A stretch of DNA of 64,000 bases. Source: Symbiodinium natans. Taxonomy: Eukaryota; Sar; Dinophyceae; Suessiales; Symbiodiniaceae. Of this stretch, positions 16,725-24,150 are shown piece after piece. The stretch lies in assembly GCA_905221605.1 (NCBI GenBank), contig CAJNDS010000757.1, positions 472,887-536,886 on the forward strand, in the 5' to 3' direction. The notes beneath the pieces are model-generated. The model made no database searches. It was not told the DNA's origin and saw only the letters and a list, made by a program, of their open reading frames with translations. The translations under genes and the position numbers were made by a program. The stretch's first letter is position 1. Each line of letters starts with the position of its first letter.

Positions 16725-17129
16725 ATGACTGACGCAAATAAAGACAATAACAAAGATGGAACAGATGGCGGCTTAAGTGTTAGTAAAGATGGTATAAATT
16801 GCTTATTTTGTAGATGTAAAAGAAATACATACCATAAAGAAACTAAAACAACAACTGAAAATAATAAGGTTGTTGTTAATGTTGTTGAAGATAGAAGCAG
16901 TTTTAAATTCGGTAAAGGTCGGAATGTATCGCCAGATGATGGAATATTTAAACCAGACTCATCACCACAAATTGGAGGAGTTGAACTTTGTAGCACAGGG
17001 TGGAGTCAAAATAGGAAAATCACACCCGAAGAATGCGAAGAAAGGCTGGACAAAATAGAAGAAGATGTGGAAAGAATTGATAAAGATGTTGAACAGTTAA
17101 AACATAATAATTTGAATATTATGGATTAA
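16725..17129 (+). CDS. 134-residue protein with CxxCxC and coiled-coil end
   Basis: Not recognised. The hydrophilic N-terminus contains CLFCRCKRNTYHKE, possibly a small metal site. The middle is disordered and the C-terminus is a heptad-like coiled coil (ECEERLDKIEEDVERIDKDV). A late-type TCTAA element precedes the start (16708-16722). It follows the 75-residue gene by 5 bp. Confidence 0.6.
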   Translation: MTDANKDNNKDGTDGGLSVSKDGINCLFCRCKRNTYHKETKTTTENNKVVVNVVEDRSSFKFGKGRNVSPDDGIFKPDSSPQIGGVELCSTGWSQNRKITPEECEERLDKIEEDVERIDKDVEQLKHNNLNIMD

Positions 17130-17402
17130 TATCTAAAAATATTTTTCTAATATATATTGACAGAGCACAGAAGTCCCCCCGGAAAATGAAACAGGAACAT
17201 CCTGAACATATGCCCATGCTCCGTGATTGCATAAGTCCCAGACATCGTGAATGAACGTGCGAAAGGGGAGTAGCGCGATGCATTTACGTAATTGATACTA
17301 CATAAGATAGTATTGTTAATTAGTTTAGATTCTTCATAATAATTTTATTATGAAAAATTTTATTATAAAAAATTTAATATAAAATTTCCTATTTTAAGGT
17401 AT
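17130..17402. other. Non-coding gap with a G+C-richer island
   Basis: After a TCTAA-type element (about 17131-17155), 17160-17285 is an unusually G+C-rich stretch for this element, with no ORF and several short self-complementary blocks (for example TCCCC at 17174 against GGGGA at 17256). It is followed by about 110 bp of AT-rich sequence including an ATTTTATTATGAAAAATTTT palindrome-like run. Candidate RNA or regulatory segment. It does not look like a tRNA. Confidence 0.4.
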
Positions 17403-17669
17403 ATGATACAGGAAGTTGATTTTGAAGAGGAACATAAACCATCAAAGTTTCAAAAAATCTTGGAAAGGTTGAATACCATTGATGAAAGGTTAAAGGTAAT
17501 TGAAGAAAGACAAAAACCTATTGTTAGAACACCTATTGATAAAAATGCTTCGTATGACAACAGGAAAAACACATATTTAAATAAATTGAATAACGCTGAG
17601 ATATTATACCCTAAGCAGACTACTTTGGAATATTATGGCATCAAGAAGGTCGGAAATAGTTATGAATGA
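17403..17669 (+). CDS. Small coiled-coil protein, 88 residues
   Basis: Not recognised. Residues about 14-45 are a coiled coil (FQKILERLNTIDERLKVIEE) and the C-terminal half is polar. It lies tail-to-tail with PolB, with 34 bp between the two stops. Codon use matches the provirus. Confidence 0.6.
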   Translation: MIQEVDFEEEHKPSKFQKILERLNTIDERLKVIEERQKPIVRTPIDKNASYDNRKNTYLNKLNNAEILYPKQTTLEYYGIKKVGNSYE

Positions 17670-17703
17670 TTAAAGGTTTAAAATAATTATGTTTATTTTT
17701 ATT

Positions 17704-20295
17704 TTAAACCTTTGTTGAATGAAACCCGTAAGGCAAACTGTTGATACTGTCTAAATAGTATCTCTTGTTGTCATAACTGCTCAGTGCCTGTTTAACTTGA
17801 TTTATTGAGTATATTTGGTGGTTTTTGCTCCTGATGCTGTTGAAGGCAACTGTGTCACAGTTGTTGTGTGTCAGTGTCTCTAAATACTTCTGATACGTCA
17901 GTTCTCTCTTAACTTTGTGCTTGACTATGCCTTTTGATTTCTTTTCCTCCTTAATATCGTTATATACCTTAAATGCATACGATTTAGGTTTTAACCCTAT
18001 GAAGTTTGTGATGATTTTTCCATCCACTTCGTCTTTAAATTTACCTAATACCTTCTTGTTTGTAGCATCGTAGCATTTGTGCTCTTTATCATAGTTGCTG
18101 AAATCCATGTGTCGTCCTATCTCTTTGAAGTCATCATATATGTCCACGGTGTGTGTATGTATAACGAAACTGTCGGTGTCAGTGTATATTAACCTGACTT
18201 TGTCCTTATACTTCTCTTTTAAGACATCATAATAAAAGGAATACATATGCAACTTAGATAGGTCTAAGATGCTGACACCTACATAAATGGGTTTGTTTAG
18301 TTTAACTGTGTGCTTTAACTTCTCTACCCCTACTAGGTTTTCATTTATAATGTGCCGGTATTTGAAAGTGGGGTTATTCACGCACTTTTGGAAGCGTTCG
18401 GGTGTATCTACTAATTCAAAGTCTATGTGGTCTCTTACATTCTCCATCGTTTTACCATACACCGCGTTGTTCATTAACTTATACATATCCTTCTCAAAGT
18501 CGCTTGTTGCATTCTTTCTCTTCTCGGTGTTGTAGTCTATCCACGGTTTTAACCATGCCTTTTGCTTAAAAGATACTACCCTGTTAATACTTTTGAGTTT
18601 CATACCTTGCTGTAAATAATATTGTAGCATCTTAATATGAACAACATAGTTCTGCTTATCCATTACGTTTAGTATTAACTTTTTGGTTTTTTCGTCCTTC
18701 GGCGCTTTATTGTAGTGGTAGGTTTTGTATATATGCTTCTGCGTTTCACTTAACATATCTGCCGTTACATTCATAATCTCTGGTGCTAACGGGTAGTCCT
18801 TATGATAATCGTGTAGTTCTTTCGGATACTCTAAATCCACATCTAATATATAACCAGTTGATGTATCTGCCCACTCTTTGATGTCATTTTCGGTTAGTTG
18901 GTTAGGATAAAATCGGACGTCTTTATAAGGTAATTTCTGACACATCGCCAGTCCATACAGGTTATTAGCATCTAAATAGTTTATATATGAACTCGGTTGA
19001 TTTTCATCATATAGTCCCTCCATATATTTGTTGTTTGCCTCTGCCTTTCTATGAGACACTTGGCGCATTCCTCCGCGCAATCCCCTCTCAACCATTTTAT
19101 ACACCTCTTCGTCATATATCAAATCTAATGAGATGCCGGTTTTTAACAGCATAGCGTCCCAACTAAAATTAGGTAGTGTGTAGTAGTGGGCGGGGTCTAA
19201 CTCATAGTCTTTAAGGCACTGTGTTCTGAAATTTTCAAAGACATCTGTTAGTAATAAAACATCAGTTTTTAAATAAAGGTCATGATACTCACCGAGGTTC
19301 TTCATGTTAAAGTGTTTCCATATGTGTTGTGCCCTTTCATATTCTTCATCAGTAATGTCCTGTTCTGATAGGTTACTATAAAAATGTTCTTTACTCGGCA
19401 GTTCGGTTTCATTAAAATGCTGGAAGTCATCCATATAATCATAGGGATATATGCCTTTGTCTGTCAGTAGGTCTAAGTCATATTCATCTTTCACATAATT
19501 ATTTAACTTGCTGTTTGCGAAGTGTTCGTGCCAGTTTTCTCTTTTATCTTCTCCTTCCTTTTTGGTTAATTTAACGAGTTTGTCTAAGGAAGAAGATAAG
19601 AAACTAAAACTATCCTTGAAAATCATCTGTTTCAGTTCAAAGGATATGAATTTCTCACTGTTCTGTGCTATGACACTCACCTCATCCTTTTCGGTATTTA
19701 ACTTGTCAAAATGAGATACTATTAAGTGTGCATCATAGTTTTTAAGGTTGTGGAAGAAGATGGGTATTTTAAAGTGCTTGAAGCAGTAGTCTACATTGCA
19801 CTTGTTGTGCGCGCATCCTCTGTATAATCCTGTAAAGTGGCAGTGGTCTCTAACCTTCTTTTTGTGTTTATTGTTATTAAAACTGCCACCGCATATAAAA
19901 CATTTTTTACATTTTTGGAACTCCTCTTCCTGTTCTTTTGTGATTATCATCGGTTTTGGTGAGTTCATTTTCTCAAATATCTCTTCTCTTATGTTGTTCA
20001 TATCATTACAAAATTTATCCATACAATCCTGTCCTCTATATAAGTATTGTTTGCTTTCGTTGGTTATGCTATTCACGACATTTAGCATATACCCCGATGG
20101 TTTATGCTCTTGATAAGTCCCTTTTATTCCCTCATCCGTTTTGGTAGTTAAACACTCAAAATCACCATAAATGACATAAGGACATCTTAATTTCTTGTAG
20201 TGGTTCTTGAAAAACATTTTTTCTGCCTCCTCTGGCATTTCTATTGCTTGAACCTCGTTTGCCATACATCCTTTTAAAACGTGAGCATTCAGCAA
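17704..20295 (-). CDS. polB: DNA polymerase B, exonuclease and polymerase part
   Basis: 863 residues carrying the catalytic body of a protein-primed-type family B DNA polymerase. ExoI is YGDFECL (D45/E47), ExoII NLKNYDAH (183-190) and ExoIII YHDLYLKTDVLLL (337-349). A zinc-like insert is at 129-166 (CKKCFICGG ... DHCHFTGLYRG ... CN). Polymerase motif A is YLDANNLYG (440-448), motif B NNAVYG (609-614) and motif C YTDTDS (704-709). All catalytic carboxylates are present. The ATG at 20293-20295 is probably not the native start. The N-terminal part is encoded upstream in another frame (20162-21445) and the two meet at a T6 run on the + strand (20314-20319), so one gene has been split by a one-base length change. 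Confidence 0.92.
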   Translation of the reverse strand: MLNAHVLKGCMANEVQAIEMPEEAEKMFFKNHYKKLRCPYVIYGDFECLTTKTDEGIKGTYQEHKPSGYMLNVVNSITNESKQYLYRGQDCMDKFCNDMNNIREEIFEKMNSPKPMIITKEQEEEFQKCKKCFICGGSFNNNKHKKKVRDHCHFTGLYRGCAHNKCNVDYCFKHFKIPIFFHNLKNYDAHLIVSHFDKLNTEKDEVSVIAQNSEKFISFELKQMIFKDSFSFLSSSLDKLVKLTKKEGEDKRENWHEHFANSKLNNYVKDEYDLDLLTDKGIYPYDYMDDFQHFNETELPSKEHFYSNLSEQDITDEEYERAQHIWKHFNMKNLGEYHDLYLKTDVLLLTDVFENFRTQCLKDYELDPAHYYTLPNFSWDAMLLKTGISLDLIYDEEVYKMVERGLRGGMRQVSHRKAEANNKYMEGLYDENQPSSYINYLDANNLYGLAMCQKLPYKDVRFYPNQLTENDIKEWADTSTGYILDVDLEYPKELHDYHKDYPLAPEIMNVTADMLSETQKHIYKTYHYNKAPKDEKTKKLILNVMDKQNYVVHIKMLQYYLQQGMKLKSINRVVSFKQKAWLKPWIDYNTEKRKNATSDFEKDMYKLMNNAVYGKTMENVRDHIDFELVDTPERFQKCVNNPTFKYRHIINENLVGVEKLKHTVKLNKPIYVGVSILDLSKLHMYSFYYDVLKEKYKDKVRLIYTDTDSFVIHTHTVDIYDDFKEIGRHMDFSNYDKEHKCYDATNKKVLGKFKDEVDGKIITNFIGLKPKSYAFKVYNDIKEEKKSKGIVKHKVKRELTYQKYLETLTHNNCDTVAFNSIRSKNHQIYSINQVKQALSSYDNKRYYLDSINSLPYGFHSTKV

Positions 20296-21445
20296 TTTTT
20301 CTTGTTGAAACCCTTTTTTGACAGTGAATGCAATGAAATAGTTTATTGCAGTGCTTGTTGGTTTGACTGCCCATTAATCGTGAATACTCTTTTATTAATA
20401 CATAATGACTTTTATTGTTCTGTTCTAACCTTAAAAGATTTACGTGACAGAAGGGTTTAGCGATTTTTGTAATCCTATCGGGTCTTATTTTATCATTATC
20501 ATCATGGGTATAAACATTCACCGAAATGGTGTTGTCATTAATCGTCTCAAAGGTGTCTATGTCCTCGTTTGACGCTGGAAATCCGACACCGTTCCATTTG
20601 ATGAATGTATCGTTATTTGCTGATTTAGTGTAGTGATACATTCTTTGGGGGTGGTCTTTCTTATATATCTCGTGGAAACGACAGTAAACACAATACTTAA
20701 AACAATAATCGTCGTCATTTTTAATATTTATGCACGCTTTTTTGCTTGCTATGACCTTTGGTAGTTCTAAGTAATGACCTGCTCGTGTAGGGTCATACTT
20801 GTCAAAGTGGATTATTATTTTTCGTATCTTCTTTATCTTATATCCCGATTTATCAAACTGTTTGTTTTCAATTATAAGTTCTATGTCCGATGCCATATTA
20901 TCTATTGCCTTTTTGAGGTCTTCTTCGTTAAAGATATTGTAGCGTCTGCTCCTGATTGTATGGGTTGTTTCATCTCCGCTCTCAACGTGCTCAAAATCAA
21001 CATCTGCATCAATCAGTATCTTCATTGACTTCAAGCGGTTAAGGTTTTCTTTTAACTTGGTCTCTTGGTATTTAAGATACGATAAACCCCTGTATCCTTG
21101 TAGGTTAATGTTTGTGATGCTATAACTGTTGGCATAACTTTTTAATGCTGATACTTCATCGGTTATGTTTGCCTTTTGTTTAATAGCATATTTCTTTAAG
21201 GCTTTCCTCACTAATACACCCTTGGAGGCATTGTGAAGAACCTTAAACCTTTTATACTCGGGCGTTTTTGCTACTTGATTGAGTTTTGTTTTGAGTTTTG
21301 TGCGAAGTGGTTTTTCGCTGTTATATCCATATTCTACTCCATCTATGATAATCTTTTTGTAGGAGCGGTTTCCCACACGTTTATGCTTTGCATCTCCACC
21401 TGAAAACAGATATCCTAAAACTTTATCATACTCCCCAGACTCCAT
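20162..21445 (-). CDS. polB: DNA polymerase B, N-terminal part (frame-split)
   Basis: 427 residues, of which about the first 375 belong to PolB. The last 50 after the T6 run (20314-20319) are an out-of-frame read. Typical Polinton PolB N-terminal features are present: INIKNDDDYCFKYCVYCRFH, WNGVGFPASNEDIDTFETIN, NTISVNVY, and SHYVLIKEYSRLMGS leading into a CxxC-type motif (HCIHCQK). With the downstream part the full gene would encode about 1,240 residues, in the normal range. The start at 21443-21445 is preceded by an early-type motif. Confidence 0.88.
   Translation of the reverse strand: MESGEYDKVLGYLFSGGDAKHKRVGNRSYKKIIIDGVEYGYNSEKPLRTKLKTKLNQVAKTPEYKRFKVLHNASKGVLVRKALKKYAIKQKANITDEVSALKSYANSYSITNINLQGYRGLSYLKYQETKLKENLNRLKSMKILIDADVDFEHVESGDETTHTIRSRRYNIFNEEDLKKAIDNMASDIELIIENKQFDKSGYKIKKIRKIIIHFDKYDPTRAGHYLELPKVIASKKACINIKNDDDYCFKYCVYCRFHEIYKKDHPQRMYHYTKSANNDTFIKWNGVGFPASNEDIDTFETINDNTISVNVYTHDDNDKIRPDRITKIAKPFCHVNLLRLEQNNKSHYVLIKEYSRLMGSQTNKHCNKLFHCIHCQKRVSTRKIAECSRFKRMYGKRGSSNRNARGGRKNVFQEPLQEIKMSLCHLW
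20314..20319 (-). other. Frameshift site in PolB (A6 on gene strand)
   Basis: The reading frame changes here. Upstream homology runs in one frame to CQK and continues in the next frame. The run is one base longer than continuity requires. This could be a real indel, a homopolymer basecalling error or, less likely, programmed +1 shifting. Confidence 0.75.
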
Positions 21446-21448
21446 TAC

Positions 21449-21530
21449 TATATAAGGTGTTTTTTCTTTAAGTGATTTTGCCTGCGGGTTTCGCGTCGGG
21501 GGACTCGGGCACTGCGTTGGTATTTAATGT
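21449..21530 (-). promoter_or_regulatory. PolB upstream region with early-type motif, duplicated at 21960
   Basis: Contains TATATAAGGTGTTTTTTCTT then TAAGTGATTTT, followed by a block TTTCGCGTCGGGGGACTCGG...GTTGGTATTTAATGT. The whole stretch of about 80 bp recurs at 21960-22043 in front of the next gene, so the promoter region has been duplicated. Confidence 0.65.
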
Positions 21531-21591
21531 TCAAAAGTCTTTGTTAAAAACAGATATTCATTTTAATATTTATTAATATTAAAATGAACTT

Positions 21592-21733
21592 TTAATGAGG
21601 ATACATATTATAAATGTCGGATGTTTCATCCATTATTTCTTCAATCTGTTTATACAGTTTATCCATTTCTTTTTCTAATTCAAATATATGTTCTCTAATT
21701 CTAAATTTGTTTGTTCCTTTTGCTTTGCGTCTG
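21592..21733 (-). pseudogene. Out-of-frame C-terminal extension of the 71-residue gene
   Basis: Just beyond the 71-residue stop, the shifted frame stays open and encodes a coiled-coil-like tail (FELEKEMDKLYKQIEEIMDE) to a TAA at 21592-21594. The junction is a T7 run (21737-21743), another homopolymer. An intact gene would be about 118 residues. Confidence 0.5.
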
Positions 21734-21949
21734 TCATTTTTTTAATGTTTCTATTTCATCTGCTATTTTATCTCCTTCCAAAAATAAAGCACATTTTTTA
21801 CAACCAGCAAACTTAGCAATGTTTAAACAAATATAGTCGGGAAACATTTTGATTGTATCCTCCAAGGTTTTAGCATTAAACCTACATATATAGCAGTTTT
21901 CAACCTCTTCTGGTAATTCATATTCTGACCTCTCAACCTCTGACCCCAT
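21734..21949 (-). CDS. Small Cys-containing protein, 71 residues, probably truncated
   Basis: Not recognised. It begins MGSEVERSEY, a Gly-2 with Ser at position 8 (weak myristoylation-like), then CYICRFNAKTLEDTIKMF and GCKKCALF, giving two CxxC pairs that could bind one metal ion. It ends in a charged helix that appears to continue out of frame past a homopolymer. An early-type promoter motif at 21959-21991 precedes it. It is upstream of and co-oriented with PolB. Confidence 0.6.
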   Translation of the reverse strand: MGSEVERSEYELPEEVENCYICRFNAKTLEDTIKMFPDYICLNIAKFAGCKKCALFLEGDKIADEIETLKK

Positions 21950-21958
21950 AATCTCTTA

Positions 21959-22043
21959 ATATATAAGGCGTTTTGTCTTTAAGTGATTTTTTGGGGCAGG
22001 GTTTCGCGTCGGGGGACTCGGGCACTGCGTTGGTATTTAATGT
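21959..22043 (-). promoter_or_regulatory. Early-type motif and duplicated upstream block
   Basis: + strand ATATATAAGGCGTTTTGTCT then TTAAGTGATTTTTT, followed by the same TTTCGCGTCGGGGGACTCGG block as at 21488-21530. This is the clearest copy of the early-type motif. Confidence 0.65.
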
Positions 22044-22093
22044 ATCGTCAAATGTGTTTTGGGTGAACAAGTCCGATAGTAGTGGGGTCTAAA

Positions 22094-22172
22094 TACTGGC
22101 AGTAGTGATGTTGAACTAATGACTACTGGCAGTAGTGAGGTTTAACTACTGACTACTGGCAGTGTTTGGGTC
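22094..22172. repeat. 30-bp tandem repeat, about 2.5 copies
   Basis: Units start TACTGGCAGTAGTGA at 22094, 22124 and 22154 (the last partial). ACTACTGGCAGTAGT is palindromic. Confidence 0.75.
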
Positions 22173-22208
22173 TCTGGTAAAATTTGTTTGTATTCAATAG
22201 GGAGGCGC

Positions 22209-22318
22209 GAGGCGCGGAACTTGCAACACCGAGGCGCGGAACTTGCAACACCGAGGCGCGGAACTTGCAACACCGAGGCGCGGAACTTGCAACACCGAGG
22301 CGCGGAACTTGCAACACC
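22209..22318. repeat. 22-bp tandem repeat, five perfect copies
   Basis: Unit starts GAGGCGCGGAACTTGCAACA (22 bp, starts at 22209, 22231, 22253, 22275 and 22297), with degenerate sequence on both sides. It is G+C-rich, unlike the surrounding AT-rich provirus. The frames that read through it are repeat artefacts. Confidence 0.92.
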
Positions 22319-22521
22319 GAGGCAAGGCAACTGGACAACAGGGAGGCACAAACTCTGCAACAATCAGTTTTGTTGTTTGGCATTCTCACACCGAAGTATC
22401 AATCATTGAATCTGGGGGTTGTTATGATAAATTATTTCGGGGTCTTGTGAAAAATTATCTCGGGATATTGCGCTAAATTATCACAGGGTCTTTTGATAAA
22501 TTAACTCGGGAAACTTGGAAG

Positions 22522-22690
22522 TGCCAGTCCCGAGTCCCGAGTTCGGGAGTGCCAGTCCCGAGTTTCGGGAGTGCCAGTCCCAATTTTCGGGAGTGATAGT
22601 CCCAGATTTCGGGAGTGATAGACCCAATTTTCGGGAGTGATAGACGAAATTTTCGGGAGTGATAGTCTCAGATTTTGGGAGTGAAAAAGC
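22522..22690. repeat. Second 22-bp tandem repeat, about seven degenerate copies
   Basis: Unit of the form CGGGAGTGATAGTCCCAGAT plus two bases, with starts at 22544, 22566, 22588, 22610, 22632, 22654 and 22676. Unrelated in sequence to the array at 22209 but of the same 22-bp period. Single copies are more divergent towards the right end. Confidence 0.85.
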
Positions 22691-22729
22691 CGTATTTTCA
22701 GAATTTAACAAGAAATATTAATGATAAGT

Positions 22730-22860
22730 GATTGGTTTGCCCGCCTGCCATGCTATCCAACCCTCCAAGGCATACAAGTATGGACGCTATGTCCATAGTT
22801 CTTGCACAAGGTGCAACAAGTATGGGCATTATGTCCATAGTTCTTGCACAACGTGCAACA
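22730..22860. repeat. Third copy of inner repeat plus 44-bp tandem duplication
   Basis: ATTGGTTTGCCCGCC...ATGCTATCCAACCCTC resembles the inner inverted repeat at 23745-23780. It is followed by two copies of a segment of about 44 bp containing TATGTCCATAGTTCTTGCAC and ending in near-palindromic TTGCACAACGTGCAA. These repeats lie directly upstream of the gene at 22903. Confidence 0.7.
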
Positions 22861-22902
22861 AGAACAAATATTTTTTTATTATCTTTTATAGGATATAGTA
22901 TT

Positions 22903-23211
22903 ATGACTGATGTTATTATTAAGAAATCAAGCAAGAAAGATAAGAAATACGATGCAGTTATTCATGGTAAGAAAACCATTTCTTTTGGTGCTGTTGGATA
23001 CAGTGATTTTACGAAGCATAAGAACGAAGAAAGAAAGGATAGATATATAGCACGACACAAAGTAAATCAAGATTGGAATGATTGCAACACTGCTGGATTT
23101 TGGAGTAGATGGATTACTTGGAATAAACCGACCATTGAACAATCTGTTAGCGATATTGACAAGAGGTTCAAAGGTTTAAATGTTAGTTTGAAAACCCCTG
23201 AATTATCCTAA
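22903..23211 (+). CDS. Conserved viral protein of unknown function (DUF5754-like)
   Basis: 102 residues from the ATG at 22903. The frame is open further upstream, but only through the repeats, so the shorter start is chosen. KKYDAVIHGKKTISFGAVGY followed by SDFTKHKNEERKDRYIARHK and AGFWSRWITWNKPTIEQSV is a pattern I recognise from a small family in giant viruses and PLVs (I believe DUF5754). Function unknown. The family match is from memory and should be checked by profile search. Confidence 0.72.
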   Translation: MTDVIIKKSSKKDKKYDAVIHGKKTISFGAVGYSDFTKHKNEERKDRYIARHKVNQDWNDCNTAGFWSRWITWNKPTIEQSVSDIDKRFKGLNVSLKTPELS

Positions 23212-23252
23212 AACCGTTTAAACAGATATAAGTATAATAAGTAAGGACTGAT

Positions 23253-23699
23253 ATGTCAAGTGAATATAAAACCTGTTCTAAGTGTAAGAAAGAAAAGTGC
23301 ATCAATGAATTTCAACCCGAATATAAAAACTGCATTGTATGTATAGAATATAGAAGAAGATATAGAGAGAACAACCCAGAAAAGATAAAGCAACAGACAA
23401 GGACACATTATGAAAACAATAAAGAGAGAATATTAAACGACAGAAAAGAATACCGTGAGCAAAACCCAGAAAAGACAAAAGAACAAAAGAAGCAATACAA
23501 AGACAATAACCCTGAAAAAATAAAAGCATCAAAGAAGTTGTATTATGAAAATCATAAAGAAGAACTGCTGATGAAACAAAAACAGAAGATAAGATGCCAA
23601 GTGTGTGATTGTGAAATAAACAAATATTTGAAGAATAAGCACGAACAAACAAAGAAGCATCAACAAAATCTAAATCAAAAAATCAAACAAGATAATTAA
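23253..23699 (+). CDS. Double zinc-finger protein with repeated charged linker
   Basis: 148 residues. The N-terminal zinc ribbon is CSKCKKEKCINEFQ...NCIVC (residues about 8-30). The middle has repeats of the type YRENNPEKIKQQ / YREQNPEKTKEQ / YKDNNPEKIKAS, about 17 residues each. The C-terminal finger CQVCDCEINKYLKNKHEQTK is followed by KHQ. The linker repeats and the finger are the same modules that follow the GIY-YIG domains here, so this looks like a nuclease-associated DNA-binding tail existing alone, or a gene that has lost its catalytic domain. Confidence 0.75.
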   Translation: MSSEYKTCSKCKKEKCINEFQPEYKNCIVCIEYRRRYRENNPEKIKQQTRTHYENNKERILNDRKEYREQNPEKTKEQKKQYKDNNPEKIKASKKLYYENHKEELLMKQKQKIRCQVCDCEINKYLKNKHEQTKKHQQNLNQKIKQDN

Positions 23700-23741
23700 A
23701 CAAAACAAACAATTATCTTACAAATAACAAAATATTAATTT

Positions 23742-23812
23742 AAAATGATTGGTTTGCCCGCCCGCTTCGCTTCCCAACCCTCTTAACAGAATACAAGAAC
23801 AGGCGCGGTATT
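23742..23812 (-). repeat. Inner inverted repeat, right copy
   Basis: Reverse complement of about 3579-3652, with GGTTTGCCCGCCCGCTTCGC, CCCAACCCTCTTAACAGAAT and ACAAGAACAGG(C)GCGGTATT. Confidence 0.85.
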
Positions 23813-23830
23813 AAAAACTTTACATAAAAG

Positions 23831-23857
23831 GACTTAAAGATAAAACGCCTTAGTATA
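23831..23857 (+). promoter_or_regulatory. Early-type upstream motif, 93-residue gene
   Basis: GACTTAAAGATAAAACGCCT then TAGTATAG, 11 bp before the ATG at 23869. Direct match, on the opposite strand, to the copy at 21959-21991. Confidence 0.65.
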
Positions 23858-23868
23858 GTAGGGAGAGT

Positions 23869-24150
23869 ATGAGTGATAGGATTAAGGAATATGAAGAGAG
23901 GATTGCCAAGTATGAAGCAGAACTGAAAGACATTGATGAAGACATTGAATACTATAATAATAAGATACATAGATATAACAAACAATTAACAGTTTTAGAA
24001 GAAGAAGGCAACGCCGAAGAAATAATGAGCAAGGTTAATGTTATTTCAATGATTTATTTTGATGTTGCAAATAAACTCACTAAGAAAAGCACACGAATTA
24101 AATGTATTCAAGACTGCAAGAAAGCAATTAAAAGTTTAACAATGAACTAA
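23869..24150 (+). CDS. Small coiled-coil protein, 93 residues
   Basis: Not recognised. Residues 1-50 are a strong coiled coil (IKEYEERIAKYEAELKDIDE, DIEYYNNKIHRYNKQL) and the C-terminal half is a mixed helix with Lys-rich end. It lies between the inner repeat and the right TIR, with its last codons overlapping the TIR boundary, and has no counterpart at the left end. Early-type promoter motif upstream. Confidence 0.65.
   Translation: MSDRIKEYEERIAKYEAELKDIDEDIEYYNNKIHRYNKQLTVLEEEGNAEEIMSKVNVISMIYFDVANKLTKKSTRIKCIQDCKKAIKSLTMN

Noticed and set aside
17156-17290. tRNA gene in the G+C-richer gap
   Set aside because: No T-loop GGTTCRANNC-type sequence or cloverleaf spacing could be found, so it is listed only as a candidate RNA or regulatory segment.
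20314-20319. Programmed ribosomal frameshift in PolB
   Set aside because: The needed shift is forward by one base at an A run, without an evident slow codon or hairpin, and two other genes break at homopolymers in the same way. An indel or sequencing error is simpler.
22142-22476. Overlapping open frames on both strands across the 22-bp array
   Set aside because: The 22-bp unit lacks stops in several frames, so openness is a repeat effect. Products are simple repeats without family features.
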